64,000 nucleotides of DNA, taken from positions 992,001-1,056,000 of the forward strand of contig NZ_RJUU01000002.1 of assembly GCF_003751445.1 (NCBI RefSeq), read 5' to 3'. Positions 8,050-16,545 of the stretch are shown here, piece after piece. The stretch comes from Streptomyces sp. 840.1. GTDB lineage: Bacteria > Actinomycetota > Actinomycetes > Streptomycetales > Streptomycetaceae. The notes under the pieces are model-generated. The model did no database searches. It was not told the origin of the DNA and saw only the letters and a program-made list of their open reading frames with translations. Made by a program: the position numbers and the translations under genes. Every line of letters starts with the position of its first letter. Positions within the stretch are counted from its first letter, which is position 1.

Positions 8050-8556
8050 ATGACGGCATCTCCCGAGCTCGGCAACGCCCGGACCGCATCCCCCGACCTC
8101 CTCCGCTCCGTGTTCAGGCAGCACGCGGCCGGAGTCGCAGTGATCACCGCCGCCGGTGACCGCCCGGTCGGCTTCACGGCGACCTCCCTCAACTCCGTGG
8201 CCGCCGAGCCGCCCCTCATCTCCTTCGGCGTGGGCACCTCCTCCTCCAGCTGGCCGGTCGTCGCGGAGGCGGAGCACGTCGGCGTCCACATACTCGGCGA
8301 GCACCAGCAAGAACTCGCCGCCACATTCGCGCGCAGTGGCGCCGACCGCTTCGGGCCGTCCACCTATTGGCGCAGTGGGCCGGAAGGCGTCCCGGTGCTG
8401 GACGGCGTGCTCGCGTGGCTGGTCTGCCGGGTCGTGGCGCGGATTCCGGCGGGGGACCACCGGATCGTGATCGCCCAGGCGGTGGTCGGGGATCCGGCCG
8501 GGTCCGGCCGGCCGCTGGTCTACCACCAGGGCCGGTTCACGGCTCTGCGAGACTGA
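8050..8556 (+). CDS. flavin reductase family protein
   Basis: A 168-residue FMN-binding split-barrel flavin reductase of the type that supplies reduced flavin to a monooxygenase. Typical segments are LLRSVFRQHAAGVAVITAAG, PVGFTATSLNSVAAEPPLIS (the FMN-contact strand), VHILGEHQQELAATFAR and GDHRIVIAQAVVG near the C-terminus. The ATG at 8050 lies 46 bases downstream of the leader-peptide stop, an arrangement consistent with attenuation by cysteine supply, which would suggest a partner oxygenase in organosulfur use. No such oxygenase is in this window, so the partner is unknown. The ATG is favoured over earlier in-frame codons that would overlap the leader peptide. Confidence 0.88.
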   Translation: MTASPELGNARTASPDLLRSVFRQHAAGVAVITAAGDRPVGFTATSLNSVAAEPPLISFGVGTSSSSWPVVAEAEHVGVHILGEHQQELAATFARSGADRFGPSTYWRSGPEGVPVLDGVLAWLVCRVVARIPAGDHRIVIAQAVVGDPAGSGRPLVYHQGRFTALRD

Positions 8557-8645
8557 GAACGCCTTGGTGACATGGGTCGGGCGGCGTTGGGCAGATCACA
8601 GTTCAGAGCGCTTGCTTATAGGGCACGCACTGGATGTACTGGCGA

Positions 8646-8680
8646 GTAATATTACGGTCGGAGCGTCGGTCGCACCGACC
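8646..8680. promoter_or_regulatory. palindromic elements upstream of etfB
   Basis: GTAATATTAC (8646-8655) is a perfect 10-base palindrome in an unusually AT-rich patch, followed by a small hairpin GTCGGT-CGC-ACCGAC (8666-8680). They sit 77-111 bases before the etfB start. A regulator binding site or promoter core is plausible; no factor can be named. Confidence 0.3.
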
Positions 8681-8756
8681 GGAAATCGCCCCATCAGGCG
8701 CCTATGCTGCGTGCAACAAGGCAGCCCGGAAATGACGATGCAGTAGGAGAGCCGGC

Positions 8757-9542
8757 GTGAGCTTGAGGATCGTTGTCTGTGTGAAGTACGTGCCCGACGC
8801 GACCGGTGACCGGCATTTCGCCGATGACCTGACGTTGGACCGTGAGGATGTCGACGGGCTGTTGTCGGAGCTGGATGAGTACGCGGTCGAGCAGGCGTTG
8901 CAGATCGCGGACGGGGCCGATGACGCGGAGGTCACCGTGTTGACGGTGGGTCCGGAGGATGCCAAGGACGCGTTGCGCAAGGCGCTGTCGATGGGTGCGG
9001 ACAAGGCTGTTCACGTCGAGGACGACGATCTGCACGGCACGGATGTGATCGGGACGTCGTTGGTGCTGGCGAAGGCCATCGAGAAGACGGGTTACGACCT
9101 GGTGATCTCGGGGATGGCGTCGACGGACGGGACGATGGGTGTGGTTCCGGCGCTGCTCGCGGAGCGGCTGGGGGTGCCTCAGGTGACGCTGCTGTCGGAG
9201 GTGTCGGTCGAGGACGGGGTCGTGCGGGGCCGTCGGGACGGTGACACGGCCTCGGAGCGGTTGGAGGCGTCGCTGCCGGCGGTGGTGTCGGTGACCGACC
9301 AGTCGGGCGAGGCGCGTTACCCGTCGTTCAAGGGGATCATGGCGGCGAAGAAGAAGCCGGTTCAGTCGCTGGATCTGGATGATCTGGGGATCGAGGCCGA
9401 CGAGGTGGGTCTGGGTGGTTCCTGGACCGCGGTCGACTCCGCGGCCGCGCGTCCGGCCCGCACGGCGGGCACGATCGTGAAGGACGAGGGCGAGGGCGGC
9501 AAGGCGCTGGCGGAGTTCCTGGCCGGCCAGAAGTTCATCTGA
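8757..9542 (+). CDS. etfB: electron transfer flavoprotein subunit beta
   Basis: A 261-residue ETF beta subunit. ETF is a cytosolic FAD/AMP heterodimer that accepts electrons from acyl-CoA dehydrogenases and passes them to the respiratory chain. The protein starts LRIVVCVKYVPDATGD and shows the AMP-binding domain pattern: EYAVEQALQIADG, VTVLTVGPEDAKDALRKALS, a central YDLVISGMASTDGTMGVVPA and TDQSGEARYPSFKGIMAAKK near the C-terminus. A GTG start at 8757 follows GGAGAG. The alpha subunit gene begins 64 bases downstream, forming an etfBA operon ending at a strong hairpin (10599-10646). Codon choice differs slightly from the neighbours, with more GTG, TCG and TTG, as expected of a well-expressed housekeeping gene. 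Confidence 0.97.
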   Translation: MSLRIVVCVKYVPDATGDRHFADDLTLDREDVDGLLSELDEYAVEQALQIADGADDAEVTVLTVGPEDAKDALRKALSMGADKAVHVEDDDLHGTDVIGTSLVLAKAIEKTGYDLVISGMASTDGTMGVVPALLAERLGVPQVTLLSEVSVEDGVVRGRRDGDTASERLEASLPAVVSVTDQSGEARYPSFKGIMAAKKKPVQSLDLDDLGIEADEVGLGGSWTAVDSAAARPARTAGTIVKDEGEGGKALAEFLAGQKFI

Positions 9543-9606
9543 GTCGCGGCTGTTGCCTCGCTACCCCTCCCCCGCCTACCTCGTACACGCAGGAGATTGA
9601 AGACCC

Positions 9607-10569
9607 ATGACTGAAGTTCTCGTCTATGTCGATCACGTGGACGGTGCCGTCCGTAAGCCCACTCTGGAGCTGCTGACGCTCGCCCGCCGTATCGGCGAGC
9701 CTGTCGCTGTCGCTCTGGGCAGTGGTGCCGCGGACACTGCTGCCACGCTCGCCGAGCACGGTGCGGTCAAGGTGCTGACCGCGGACGCCCCGGAGTTCGC
9801 CGACTACTTTGTCGTGCCGAAGGTCGACGCGCTCCAGGCCGCCTGTGACGTGGTGTCGCCGGCCGCCGTGCTGCTGCCTTCCTCCGCGGAGGCCAAGGAG
9901 ATCGCGGCCCGCCTCGCGGTCCGTATCGGTTCCGGCATCATCACTGACGCCGTCGATCTGGAAGCGGGCGAGCAGGGCCCGGTTGCCACGCAGGCCGCGT
10001 TCGCCGCTTCGTACACCACGAAGTCCCGTGTCTCCAAGGGCGTCCCGGTCGTCACGGTCAAGCCGAACTCGGCCCCGGTCGAGTCTGCTCCGGCCGCCGG
10101 CACTGTCGAGGTCCTCGCGGTCTCGTTCTCGGAGCAGGCCACCGGCACGAAGGTCGTCTCCCGTACGCCGCGTGAGTCGACGGGCCGTCCGGAGCTGACG
10201 GAGGCCGCGATCGTGGTCTCGGGTGGCCGGGGTGTCAACGGTGCGGAGAACTTCGCGGTGATCGAGGCGCTCGCGGACTCGCTGGGTGCGGCGGTCGGTG
10301 CCTCGCGGGCGGCGGTGGACGCGGGCTGGTACCCGCACACCAACCAGGTCGGCCAGACGGGCAAGTCGGTCTCGCCGCAGTTGTACATCGCGTCGGGTAT
10401 CTCGGGTGCGATCCAGCACCGGGCGGGGATGCAGACGTCCAAGACGATCGTCGCGGTCAACAAGGACGCGGAGGCCCCGATCTTCGACCTCGTCGACTAC
10501 GGCGTCGTGGGCGACCTGTTCGACGTGGTGCCCCAGCTCACCGAAGAGGTCAACACCCGCAAGGGCTGA
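9607..10569 (+). CDS. etfA: electron transfer flavoprotein subunit alpha
   Basis: A 320-residue ETF alpha subunit, which carries the FAD. The N-terminal domain begins [20 protein letters not shown]. The C-terminal FAD domain has the expected signatures: [35 protein letters not shown] and the stretch [20 protein letters not shown] followed by [20 protein letters not shown], which positions the isoalloxazine ring. It ends [14 protein letters not shown], typical of the family. The start at 9607 lies after AGGAG with usual spacing. Expressed with etfB; a terminator hairpin lies 29 bases past the stop. Confidence 0.97.
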   Translation: MTEVLVYVDHVDGAVRKPTLELLTLARRIGEPVAVALGSGAADTAATLAEHGAVKVLTADAPEFADYFVVPKVDALQAACDVVSPAAVLLPSSAEAKEIAARLAVRIGSGIITDAVDLEAGEQGPVATQAAFAASYTTKSRVSKGVPVVTVKPNSAPVESAPAAGTVEVLAVSFSEQATGTKVVSRTPRESTGRPELTEAAIVVSGGRGVNGAENFAVIEALADSLGAAVGASRAAVDAGWYPHTNQVGQTGKSVSPQLYIASGISGAIQHRAGMQTSKTIVAVNKDAEAPIFDLVDYGVVGDLFDVVPQLTEEVNTRKG

Positions 10570-10598
10570 CCCGACCCGCACGACCAGCACGTCGATCC

Positions 10599-10646
10599 AA
10601 CGGCCCGGGGCCGCACGGTGAACACACCGCGCGGCCCCGCGCCGTT
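10599..10646. terminator. terminator hairpin after etfA
   Basis: AACGGCCCGGGGCCGC (10599-10614) pairs with GCGGCCCCGCGCCGTT (10631-10646) with a single mismatch and a 16-base loop, followed by TTCC. It is a long GC-rich stem in the gap after etfA, as expected for a transcription terminator. Confidence 0.75.
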
Positions 10647-10745
10647 TCCGATCACCATTGACGCGGGTACGGCGGCCTTATAACTTCACTATACGGATTG
10701 TTGATTCCGGGAAGCGGAAACAGCGAGATTGTGGAGGGTGCGGAA

Positions 10746-12044
10746 ATGGGTCAGCAGGAGAAGGTGGCGACGAGTCTCGCCGGAGCGGTCAGCGACGGGA
10801 TCAGCGCCTCCCTCACAGAGGTGGACGCCGAACTCGCCCGCCGCTACCCCGGCGACCCCGGGACCCGCCAGCCCGTCCACACGGTCTACGTACCGGGGGA
10901 CACCTTCACCGCCGGCACCATCCGTTCCTGGGGCGGCCAGGCGCTGGCGGCGCTCGACGAGCACGCCCCCGACGCGGCCTCGCTCGCGGCGGTTCTCGGC
11001 ATCCCGGACGAGCTCGCCGGAGCGGTCCACGACCGGGTGCGCGCCAAGCTGGAGCGGGAACCCGTGGAAGACCTGCGGATCGACTTCGAGGACGGCTACG
11101 GCCCCCGGCCCGACGCCGAGGAGGACGAGGCCGCGGCCCGCGCGGCGCGGCTGGTCGCCGACGCGTACCGGAACGGCACGGCAGCCCCGTACATGGGCAT
11201 CCGGATGAAGTGCATGGAAGCCGCCGTACGGGACCGGTCCATCCGCACCACGGACGTCTTCCTCACCGGACTGATGGAGGCGGGCGGGATTCCCGAGGGG
11301 CTGGTGCTCACCCTCCCGAAGGTGACCTACCCGGAACAGGTCACCGCCTTCGTGCAGCTCCTGGAAGCCTTCGAGAAGGCGCACGGCCTGGCCCCGGGGC
11401 GGCTCGGCTTCGAGATCCAGATCGAGACCAGCCAGTCCATCCTGGCCGCCGACGGCACCGCCGCCGTGGCCCGGATGATCGACGCGGCGCAGGGGCGCGC
11501 GACCGGTCTGCACTACGGCACGTTCGACTACAGCGCCTGTGTCGGCGTCAGCGCCGCCTATCAGGCGAGCGACCACCCGGCGGCCGACCACGCGAAGGCC
11601 GTCATGCAGGTGGCCGCCGCGGGCACCGGCGTACGCGTCTCCGACGGCTCGACCAACGTCCTGCCCGTCGGCCCGACCGCACAGGTCCACGAGGCCTGGC
11701 GGCTGCACTACGGACTCACCCGGCGCGCCCTGGCCCGCGCCTACTACCAGGGCTGGGACATGCACCCGGCGCACCTGCCGACCCGTTACGCGGCCGTCTA
11801 CACCTTCTACCGCGAGGGCCTGGAGCAGGCCGCAGCCCGGCTCGCCGCGTACGTGGCCAAGGCGGGCGGCGACGTGATGGACGAACCCGCGACCGCCAAG
11901 GCGCTCAGCGGCTACCTGCTGCGCGGCATCGACTGCGGCGCGCTGGACACCGCCGAGGTAGCCGGGCTGACCGGGCTGACCCGCGCGGACCTGGACGCCT
12001 TCGCCTCACCGAGGCGCGGCGGACTGACGGTCACCGCCCCGTAG
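10746..12044 (+). CDS. DUF6986 / HpcH-HpaI aldolase-like protein
   Basis: A 432-residue protein resembling actinobacterial DUF6986 proteins, which are distantly related to the citrate lyase beta / HpcH-HpaI aldolases. The barrel signature is visible as DLRIDFEDGYGPRPDAEEDE (metal-binding E and D at the strand end), MGIRMKCME, LVLTLPKVTYPEQVTAFVQL and LGFEIQIETSQSILAADG. A further conserved patch is GLHYGTFDYSACVGVSAAYQ. The reaction is not established; by family it would be C-C bond cleavage or condensation with a CoA or keto-acid substrate. The ATG at 10746 follows GGAGGGTG; a start at 10698 is open but has no ribosome binding site. It converges with the LacI regulator gene. Confidence 0.78.
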   Translation: MGQQEKVATSLAGAVSDGISASLTEVDAELARRYPGDPGTRQPVHTVYVPGDTFTAGTIRSWGGQALAALDEHAPDAASLAAVLGIPDELAGAVHDRVRAKLEREPVEDLRIDFEDGYGPRPDAEEDEAAARAARLVADAYRNGTAAPYMGIRMKCMEAAVRDRSIRTTDVFLTGLMEAGGIPEGLVLTLPKVTYPEQVTAFVQLLEAFEKAHGLAPGRLGFEIQIETSQSILAADGTAAVARMIDAAQGRATGLHYGTFDYSACVGVSAAYQASDHPAADHAKAVMQVAAAGTGVRVSDGSTNVLPVGPTAQVHEAWRLHYGLTRRALARAYYQGWDMHPAHLPTRYAAVYTFYREGLEQAAARLAAYVAKAGGDVMDEPATAKALSGYLLRGIDCGALDTAEVAGLTGLTRADLDAFASPRRGGLTVTAP

Positions 12045-12074
12045 CCCCGGCTGCCCGGCTCGGCGGCCCGCCGC

Positions 12075-13103
12075 TCAGGAAGGCCGCAGTTCGCCCGAAC
12101 CGCGTGCGATGAGCCTGGTGGGGAGCTCGACCCGCACCGGGGCGTGGTCGGCGCCGTCGAGGCGGCGGAAGAGGTGCTCGGCCGCGGTGCGGCCGACGGT
12201 CGCGGCGTCCTGGGAGATGACGGTGATACCGAGCAGGTCCGCGAGCTCGATGTCGTCGAAACCGACCAGGGCGACCGGCCGCTCCCGGTCCGCCAGGACC
12301 CGTACCGCGGTCACCGTCACCCGGTTGTTGCCCGAGAAGAGCGCGGTGACCGGCTCCGGGCCGGAGAGCATCGTCTCCGCCGCCAGGCGGACCCGGTCGG
12401 GGTCCGTGGAGCCCAGGGAGACCCAGGAGTCCCGCACGGTTATCCCGGCGTCCGTCATGGCCGTGTGATAGCCGCGCAGCCGCTCCGTGGCGGTGTGGAT
12501 ACGGGGCTGGTCGCCGATGAACCCGATCCGGCGGTGGCCGTGTGCGATCAGATGGGCCACACCCTGGCGGGCGCCGCCGAAGCTGTCCGAGAGCACCATG
12601 TCGGCGTCGATCCGGCCCGCCGGGCGGTCCACGAAGACGGTCGCGATGCCGGCCCTTATCTCCTGCTCCAGATAGCGGTGGTCGTCGCCGGCCGGAATCA
12701 CGATGAGCCCGTCGACCCGGCGCGCGCACAGCGCGAGCACTAGCTCCTGCTCGCGCTCCGGGTCCTCGGCGCTCGAACCGTTGATGAGCAGGGCGCCGTG
12801 TGCGCGTGCGACCTCCTCCACGGCGCGGCTCAGCGGCCCGTAGAAGGGGTCCGCGAGGTCCTCCAGGACGAGCCCGATGGAGGCGGTACGGCCCTTGCGC
12901 AGCACCCGCGCGCTGTCGTTGCGGCGGAAGCCCAGGGCGTCGATGGCCTCCTGGACCCGGCGTTCGGTGTCCGGCGTGACACCGGGCTCGCTGTTGACCA
13001 CCCGGGAGACCGTCTTGAGCCCCACTCCGGCGCGCGCGGCCACGTCCTTCATGGTCGGCCGGTTGCCGTAACGGGGCTCGGGGTGACGGGTGGTCTCGGC
13101 CAC
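12075..13103 (-). CDS. LacI family transcriptional regulator
   Basis: A 342-residue LacI/GalR regulator. The N-terminal helix-turn-helix and hinge are TMKDVAARAGVGLKTVSRVV followed by NSEPGVTPDTERRVQEAIDA. The periplasmic-binding-protein-like sensor domain follows from ASIGLVLEDLADPFYG, with IGFIGDQPRIHTATERLRGY and VALVGFDDIELADLLGITVI as typical strands. The GTG at 13101-13103 was chosen because it gives the usual short N-terminal tail ahead of the HTH; the frame is open further upstream. It is divergent from a ROK gene, with a perfect 12-base palindrome between them (13201-13212) that is a likely operator. By position it probably controls sugar use by the ROK, alpha-galactosidase and ABC transporter genes nearby. 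Confidence 0.92.
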   Translation of the reverse strand: MAETTRHPEPRYGNRPTMKDVAARAGVGLKTVSRVVNSEPGVTPDTERRVQEAIDALGFRRNDSARVLRKGRTASIGLVLEDLADPFYGPLSRAVEEVARAHGALLINGSSAEDPEREQELVLALCARRVDGLIVIPAGDDHRYLEQEIRAGIATVFVDRPAGRIDADMVLSDSFGGARQGVAHLIAHGHRRIGFIGDQPRIHTATERLRGYHTAMTDAGITVRDSWVSLGSTDPDRVRLAAETMLSGPEPVTALFSGNNRVTVTAVRVLADRERPVALVGFDDIELADLLGITVISQDAATVGRTAAEHLFRRLDGADHAPVRVELPTRLIARGSGELRPS

Positions 13104-13200
13104 GGTGCGCTGTCCTGTCGTCGGGTGCGGGCGGTTCGGCTGGACCACGGAGGGTACCGCGTTGGGGCGCCGGAGGCTGTGGCCTTGAGCATAGGCCCTG

Positions 13201-13212
13201 GACAACGTTGTC
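13201..13212. promoter_or_regulatory. candidate LacI-family operator
   Basis: GACAACGTTGTC is a perfect 12-base palindrome with a central CG, the hallmark of LacI/GalR operators. It lies between the divergent LacI regulator and ROK genes, 97 bases before the regulator start and 73 before the ROK start. Autoregulation by the adjacent LacI protein is the simplest reading. Confidence 0.7.
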
Positions 13213-13285
13213 AGCTGAATGGAGACTATGCAGACTATTCAATGAAGCCGCAGGTCCCGCCCCCTCACCATCCGGAGCCACACCG

Positions 13286-14242
13286 ATGCATACCGACCTC
13301 GTAGCCGCGCTGGACATCGGCGGCACCAAGATCGCCGGAGCGTTGGTCGACGGCAGCGGCACGCTCCTGGTACGCGCGCAGCGCCCGACGCCCGCCCGGG
13401 AGAGCGGGGAGCAGGTGATGGCGGCGGTCGCCGACGTGCTCGCCGAGCTGACCGCCTCACCGCTGTGGGGACGGGCATCGGCCGTCGGGATCGGCAGCGC
13501 GGGCCCGGTGGACGCCTCCGCCGGCACGGTCAGCCCGGTCAACGTTCCCGGCTGGCGCGACTTCCCGCTGGTGGACCGGGTGAGCGGGGCGACCGGCGGG
13601 CTGCCGGTCGAGCTGGTCGGTGACGGGGTCGCGATGACCGCGGCCGAGCACTGGCTGGGCGCGGCCCGCGGCTACGACAACGCGCTGTGCATGGTCGTCT
13701 CGACCGGCGTCGGCGGCGGGCTCGTCCTCGGCGGCACCCTCCGCCCCGGCCCGAGCGGCAACGCGGGTCACATCGGCCACATCAGCGTCGATCTGGACGG
13801 CGATCCCTGCCCGTGCGGTTCGCGCGGCTGTGTCGAGCGCATCGCCAGCGGCCCCAACATCGCCCGCAGGGCCCTGGAGAGCGGCTGGCTGCCCGGCCAG
13901 GACGGCGACACCTCCGCCGCCGCGGTCGCCGCCGCGGCGCGGGCGGGGGACCCGGTCGCGGTGGCCTCCTTCGAGCGGGCCGCGCAGGCGCTGGCCGCGG
14001 GCATCGCCGCGACGGCCACCCTGGTCGAGATCGACATCGCGGTGATCGGCGGGGGAGTGGCCGGTGCGGGCGAGGTCCTGTTCGCCCCGCTGCGCAGCGC
14101 CCTGCGCCGTTACGCCACCCTCTCGTTCGTCCAGCAGCTGGCCGTGGCGCCCGCCGTCATGGGCAACGACGCCGGGCTGGTCGGTGCGGCGGCCGCGGCG
14201 TTCGCGGTCCGCACCGGCACGGACGGAGTGGTTCCGGTCTGA
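13286..14242 (+). CDS. ROK family sugar kinase
   Basis: A 318-residue ROK protein without a DNA-binding domain, hence probably a sugar kinase (glucokinase-like). The phosphate-binding loop is AALDIGGTKIAGALVDG at the N-terminus, the catalytic Asp region is VELVGDGVAMTAAEHWLGAA, and the zinc-binding signature is CPCGSRGCVERIASG around residue 180. AVIGGGVAGAGEVLFAPL is the second adenosine-binding element. The ATG at 13286 follows GGAGCC; the upstream extension to 13208 crosses the operator and is rejected. Placement beside a LacI regulator and an alpha-galactosidase suggests phosphorylation of a released hexose, which is inference. Confidence 0.88.
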   Translation: MHTDLVAALDIGGTKIAGALVDGSGTLLVRAQRPTPARESGEQVMAAVADVLAELTASPLWGRASAVGIGSAGPVDASAGTVSPVNVPGWRDFPLVDRVSGATGGLPVELVGDGVAMTAAEHWLGAARGYDNALCMVVSTGVGGGLVLGGTLRPGPSGNAGHIGHISVDLDGDPCPCGSRGCVERIASGPNIARRALESGWLPGQDGDTSAAAVAAAARAGDPVAVASFERAAQALAAGIAATATLVEIDIAVIGGGVAGAGEVLFAPLRSALRRYATLSFVQQLAVAPAVMGNDAGLVGAAAAAFAVRTGTDGVVPV

Positions 14243-14287
14243 CCCCCGAGCAGGCGCTCCCCGAAGTGGAGGGCGCCCGCTCCCCGG

Positions 14288-16336
14288 TCAGCAGGTGATC
14301 CGCAGGTCCCCCCAGTCCGCGTGGTCGGAGTCGTCGCCGTCCCCGCCGTCGGTGACGGCCAGAGTGACGACCTGCGCACCCCGGACATCGGCCGAGAGGG
14401 GCTGTGCCGGCATCGCGTTGGTGAGTACTCCGGTGGAGGCCGCCTTCGTGCCGTCCGCCCGGATCTCGAAGGTCACGCTGCCCTTGGCGCCCTTCTCGTC
14501 GTCCACGCCGACCCGGGCCGTCACCGTGTCGCACGCGCCGCCTGCGTAGTACTCGACGGTGCTGTCGGCGTGTACACCAAGGCCCTTGGCGTACACCTCG
14601 CCGCCGACGGTGAGCGGGTGCCCGTCGCCCGCCGCGCTCTCGCCGTTGCTGGTGTCCTTCTCGACCGGCCCGTAGCCGTTGGAGGCGGACAGCTGCGGCA
14701 GATCGCTCAGATAGCCGCCGCCGGCCGGTGGCGGCACCACCACATGCGCCTGGAAGGGCACCGAGGACCGCACCCGCTCACCGGCGGGGGAGCGGTACCG
14801 GGCGGTGAGCGTCAGGTCGTACGTGCCGGCCGCCGTGCCGGGCGGGGGCGTCACCCGCCAGCGCGTGCTCAGCGCACGTCCGGTGGGCAGCGCGGCGGCG
14901 GTCGTCGCCGAGCCGGCCGCGACCTTCCAGCCCGCCGGTCCGGTGAGTGCGGCCGAGACCTTCAGGGCGGGCGTGCGGCCCAGGTCGGTGACCGTGGTCG
15001 TCAGCGCGGCCGTACGTCCGGCCTCGACCAGCGGACTGCCCTGCAGGCCGAGTTCGGCGGCCGGGGGATACGAGGCCCACGCGTTGTCGGCGGCCACCCG
15101 CAGCAGCACGGTGCCGTGCGCCGGAACCGTCGCCGAGATGTCGCCCGCGGTGTTGTAGTCCGTGTGCTCCCACAGGTCGCGCATCGTGTACGCGGCCGCT
15201 CGCGGGAGGCCCGCCGCCGCTGCCGTCGTCGAGATCCGCTGCGCGCTCCCGGTCTCGTTGAACAGTGCCACCGCCCGGCTGCCGTCCCGCAGTTCCTTGG
15301 CGACGACCCAGCGCCCCTGGTCGGAGGAGAGCACGGTTCCCTGCTTGCCCAGGGGGTCCTGGTCGACCGCGATGACCTCGTGGTTGGAGAGGATGTCGAA
15401 CGTCCCGGGCGTAGCCTTGCGCAGATCGGAGCCGATCAGCAGCGGCGCGGCCATCACCGACCACATGGAGAAGTGGGTGCGGTACTCGGTGTCCGTCATC
15501 CCGCCGTTGCCGACCTCCAGCATGTCGGGGTCGTTCCAGTGCCCCGGTCCGGCGGCCTGGGCGAGCGGCAGGTTCTGCTTCATGATCGACAGCATGCTGC
15601 TCCAGCTGTCGTTGATGTCGCCCGTCGTGCGCCAGAGGTTGCCGAGTTCCGCGGCCCATTCCCAGGGCTTGTTCTCTCCCCATTCGCAGATGCTGTACAC
15701 GATGGGCCGGCCGGTCGCGGCAAGCGCGTCCCGCATTGTCGTGTAGCGCTCTTTCGCGTCGACGCCCTGGTTGTTGCAGTTGTCGTACTTGAGGTAGTCC
15801 ACGCCCCAGTCCGCGAACTGCCGCGCGTCGCTGTACTCATGGCCGAGTGCGCCGGGAAGTCCGACACTGTCGCAGGTCTTCGTGCCCGCACTGGTGTAGA
15901 TGCCGAGCTTCAGTCCCTTGGAGTGGACGTAATCCGCGACGGCCTTTATACCGTTCGGGAATCGCACCGGGTCGGCCTCCAGTTTGCCGTCCGCATTGCG
16001 CTGCGGAACGGCCCAGCAATCGTCCAGATTGATGTACTGGTAGCCGGCGTCCTTGAGGCCCTTCTCGACGAAGATATCCGCGATGCCCTTGACCATCGAC
16101 TCGTTGAACTCGGCCCGGCAATGGGTCGAGTTCCAGTTGTTGAACCCCATGGGCGGGGTGAGGGCGAGACCGTTGTCCGCTTTCGCGTCCACCGCGGACG
16201 GCGGGGCGGGAGCGGGCCCCGGCGAATCCGCGGCGGCGGGAAGGGCGACCCCCGCCACGCACAGGAGGGCGGCGGTCAGCGCTCCGATGACTCTGCGAGG
16301 GCCTGTGTGGGTTGTACGGGCTGGAAGATGACGCAT
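14288..16336 (-). CDS. secreted alpha-galactosidase, GH27 with NPCBM domain
   Basis: A 682-residue exported glycoside hydrolase. A signal peptide covers about residues 1-36 (Arg-rich start, VIGALTAALLCVAGVALP, cleavage near PAAADS). The GH27 barrel begins NGLALTPPMGFNNWNSTHC. The nucleophile is Asp185 in YLKYDNC and the acid/base is Asp240 in LWRTTGDI, by family alignment; NLDDCW near 104-108 is also typical. After the barrel and its beta-sandwich there is an alpha-galactosidase NEW3-like Ig domain (GWKVAAGSATTAAALPTG region). A C-terminal carbohydrate-binding NPCBM domain starts at YLSDLPQLSASNGYGP. The ATG at 16334-16336 follows GGAGGAACGTAACG. It is divergent from the ABC transporter operon and would release galactose or alpha-galactosides outside the cell. 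Confidence 0.93.
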   Translation of the reverse strand: MRHLPARTTHTGPRRVIGALTAALLCVAGVALPAAADSPGPAPAPPSAVDAKADNGLALTPPMGFNNWNSTHCRAEFNESMVKGIADIFVEKGLKDAGYQYINLDDCWAVPQRNADGKLEADPVRFPNGIKAVADYVHSKGLKLGIYTSAGTKTCDSVGLPGALGHEYSDARQFADWGVDYLKYDNCNNQGVDAKERYTTMRDALAATGRPIVYSICEWGENKPWEWAAELGNLWRTTGDINDSWSSMLSIMKQNLPLAQAAGPGHWNDPDMLEVGNGGMTDTEYRTHFSMWSVMAAPLLIGSDLRKATPGTFDILSNHEVIAVDQDPLGKQGTVLSSDQGRWVVAKELRDGSRAVALFNETGSAQRISTTAAAAGLPRAAAYTMRDLWEHTDYNTAGDISATVPAHGTVLLRVAADNAWASYPPAAELGLQGSPLVEAGRTAALTTTVTDLGRTPALKVSAALTGPAGWKVAAGSATTAAALPTGRALSTRWRVTPPPGTAAGTYDLTLTARYRSPAGERVRSSVPFQAHVVVPPPAGGGYLSDLPQLSASNGYGPVEKDTSNGESAAGDGHPLTVGGEVYAKGLGVHADSTVEYYAGGACDTVTARVGVDDEKGAKGSVTFEIRADGTKAASTGVLTNAMPAQPLSADVRGAQVVTLAVTDGGDGDDSDHADWGDLRITC

Positions 16337-16468
16337 CGTTACGTTCCTCCGGACTCGTGCCGACTCACGTGACGGCATGTGCACGCCAAGACGAGCGATT
16401 ACGTTAGAGCGTGTTGAAGTCTGTTGGAAGAGGGGCGGTGCCCGTTGTTCGGTATCTCGTCAAAACCC

Positions 16469-16497
16469 TTGACTGGGCCCCTGGTTGGGGGTGTGAT
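16469..16497 (+). promoter_or_regulatory. candidate promoter of the sugar ABC operon
   Basis: TTGACT (16469-16474) is followed after 17 bases by TGTGAT (16492-16497), 48 bases before the solute-binding protein start. The -35 match is good and the -10 match fair (4 of 6), so this is a plausible vegetative promoter. Confidence 0.35.
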
Positions 16498-16545
16498 CCA
16501 AGCGCACGTTCGGTTGTGTTGGGTTGCCTTCCGGAGGAGGGGGTC

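Noticed and set aside
14253..14275. Imperfect inverted repeat between the ROK and alpha-galactosidase genes
   Set aside because: Pairing is interrupted by a bulge and only about five base pairs are continuous; too weak to call a terminator.
14321..16372. 683-codon plus-strand open frame opposite the alpha-galactosidase
   Set aside because: Composition-driven shadow; the minus strand carries a signal peptide, GH27 motifs and a good ribosome binding site.
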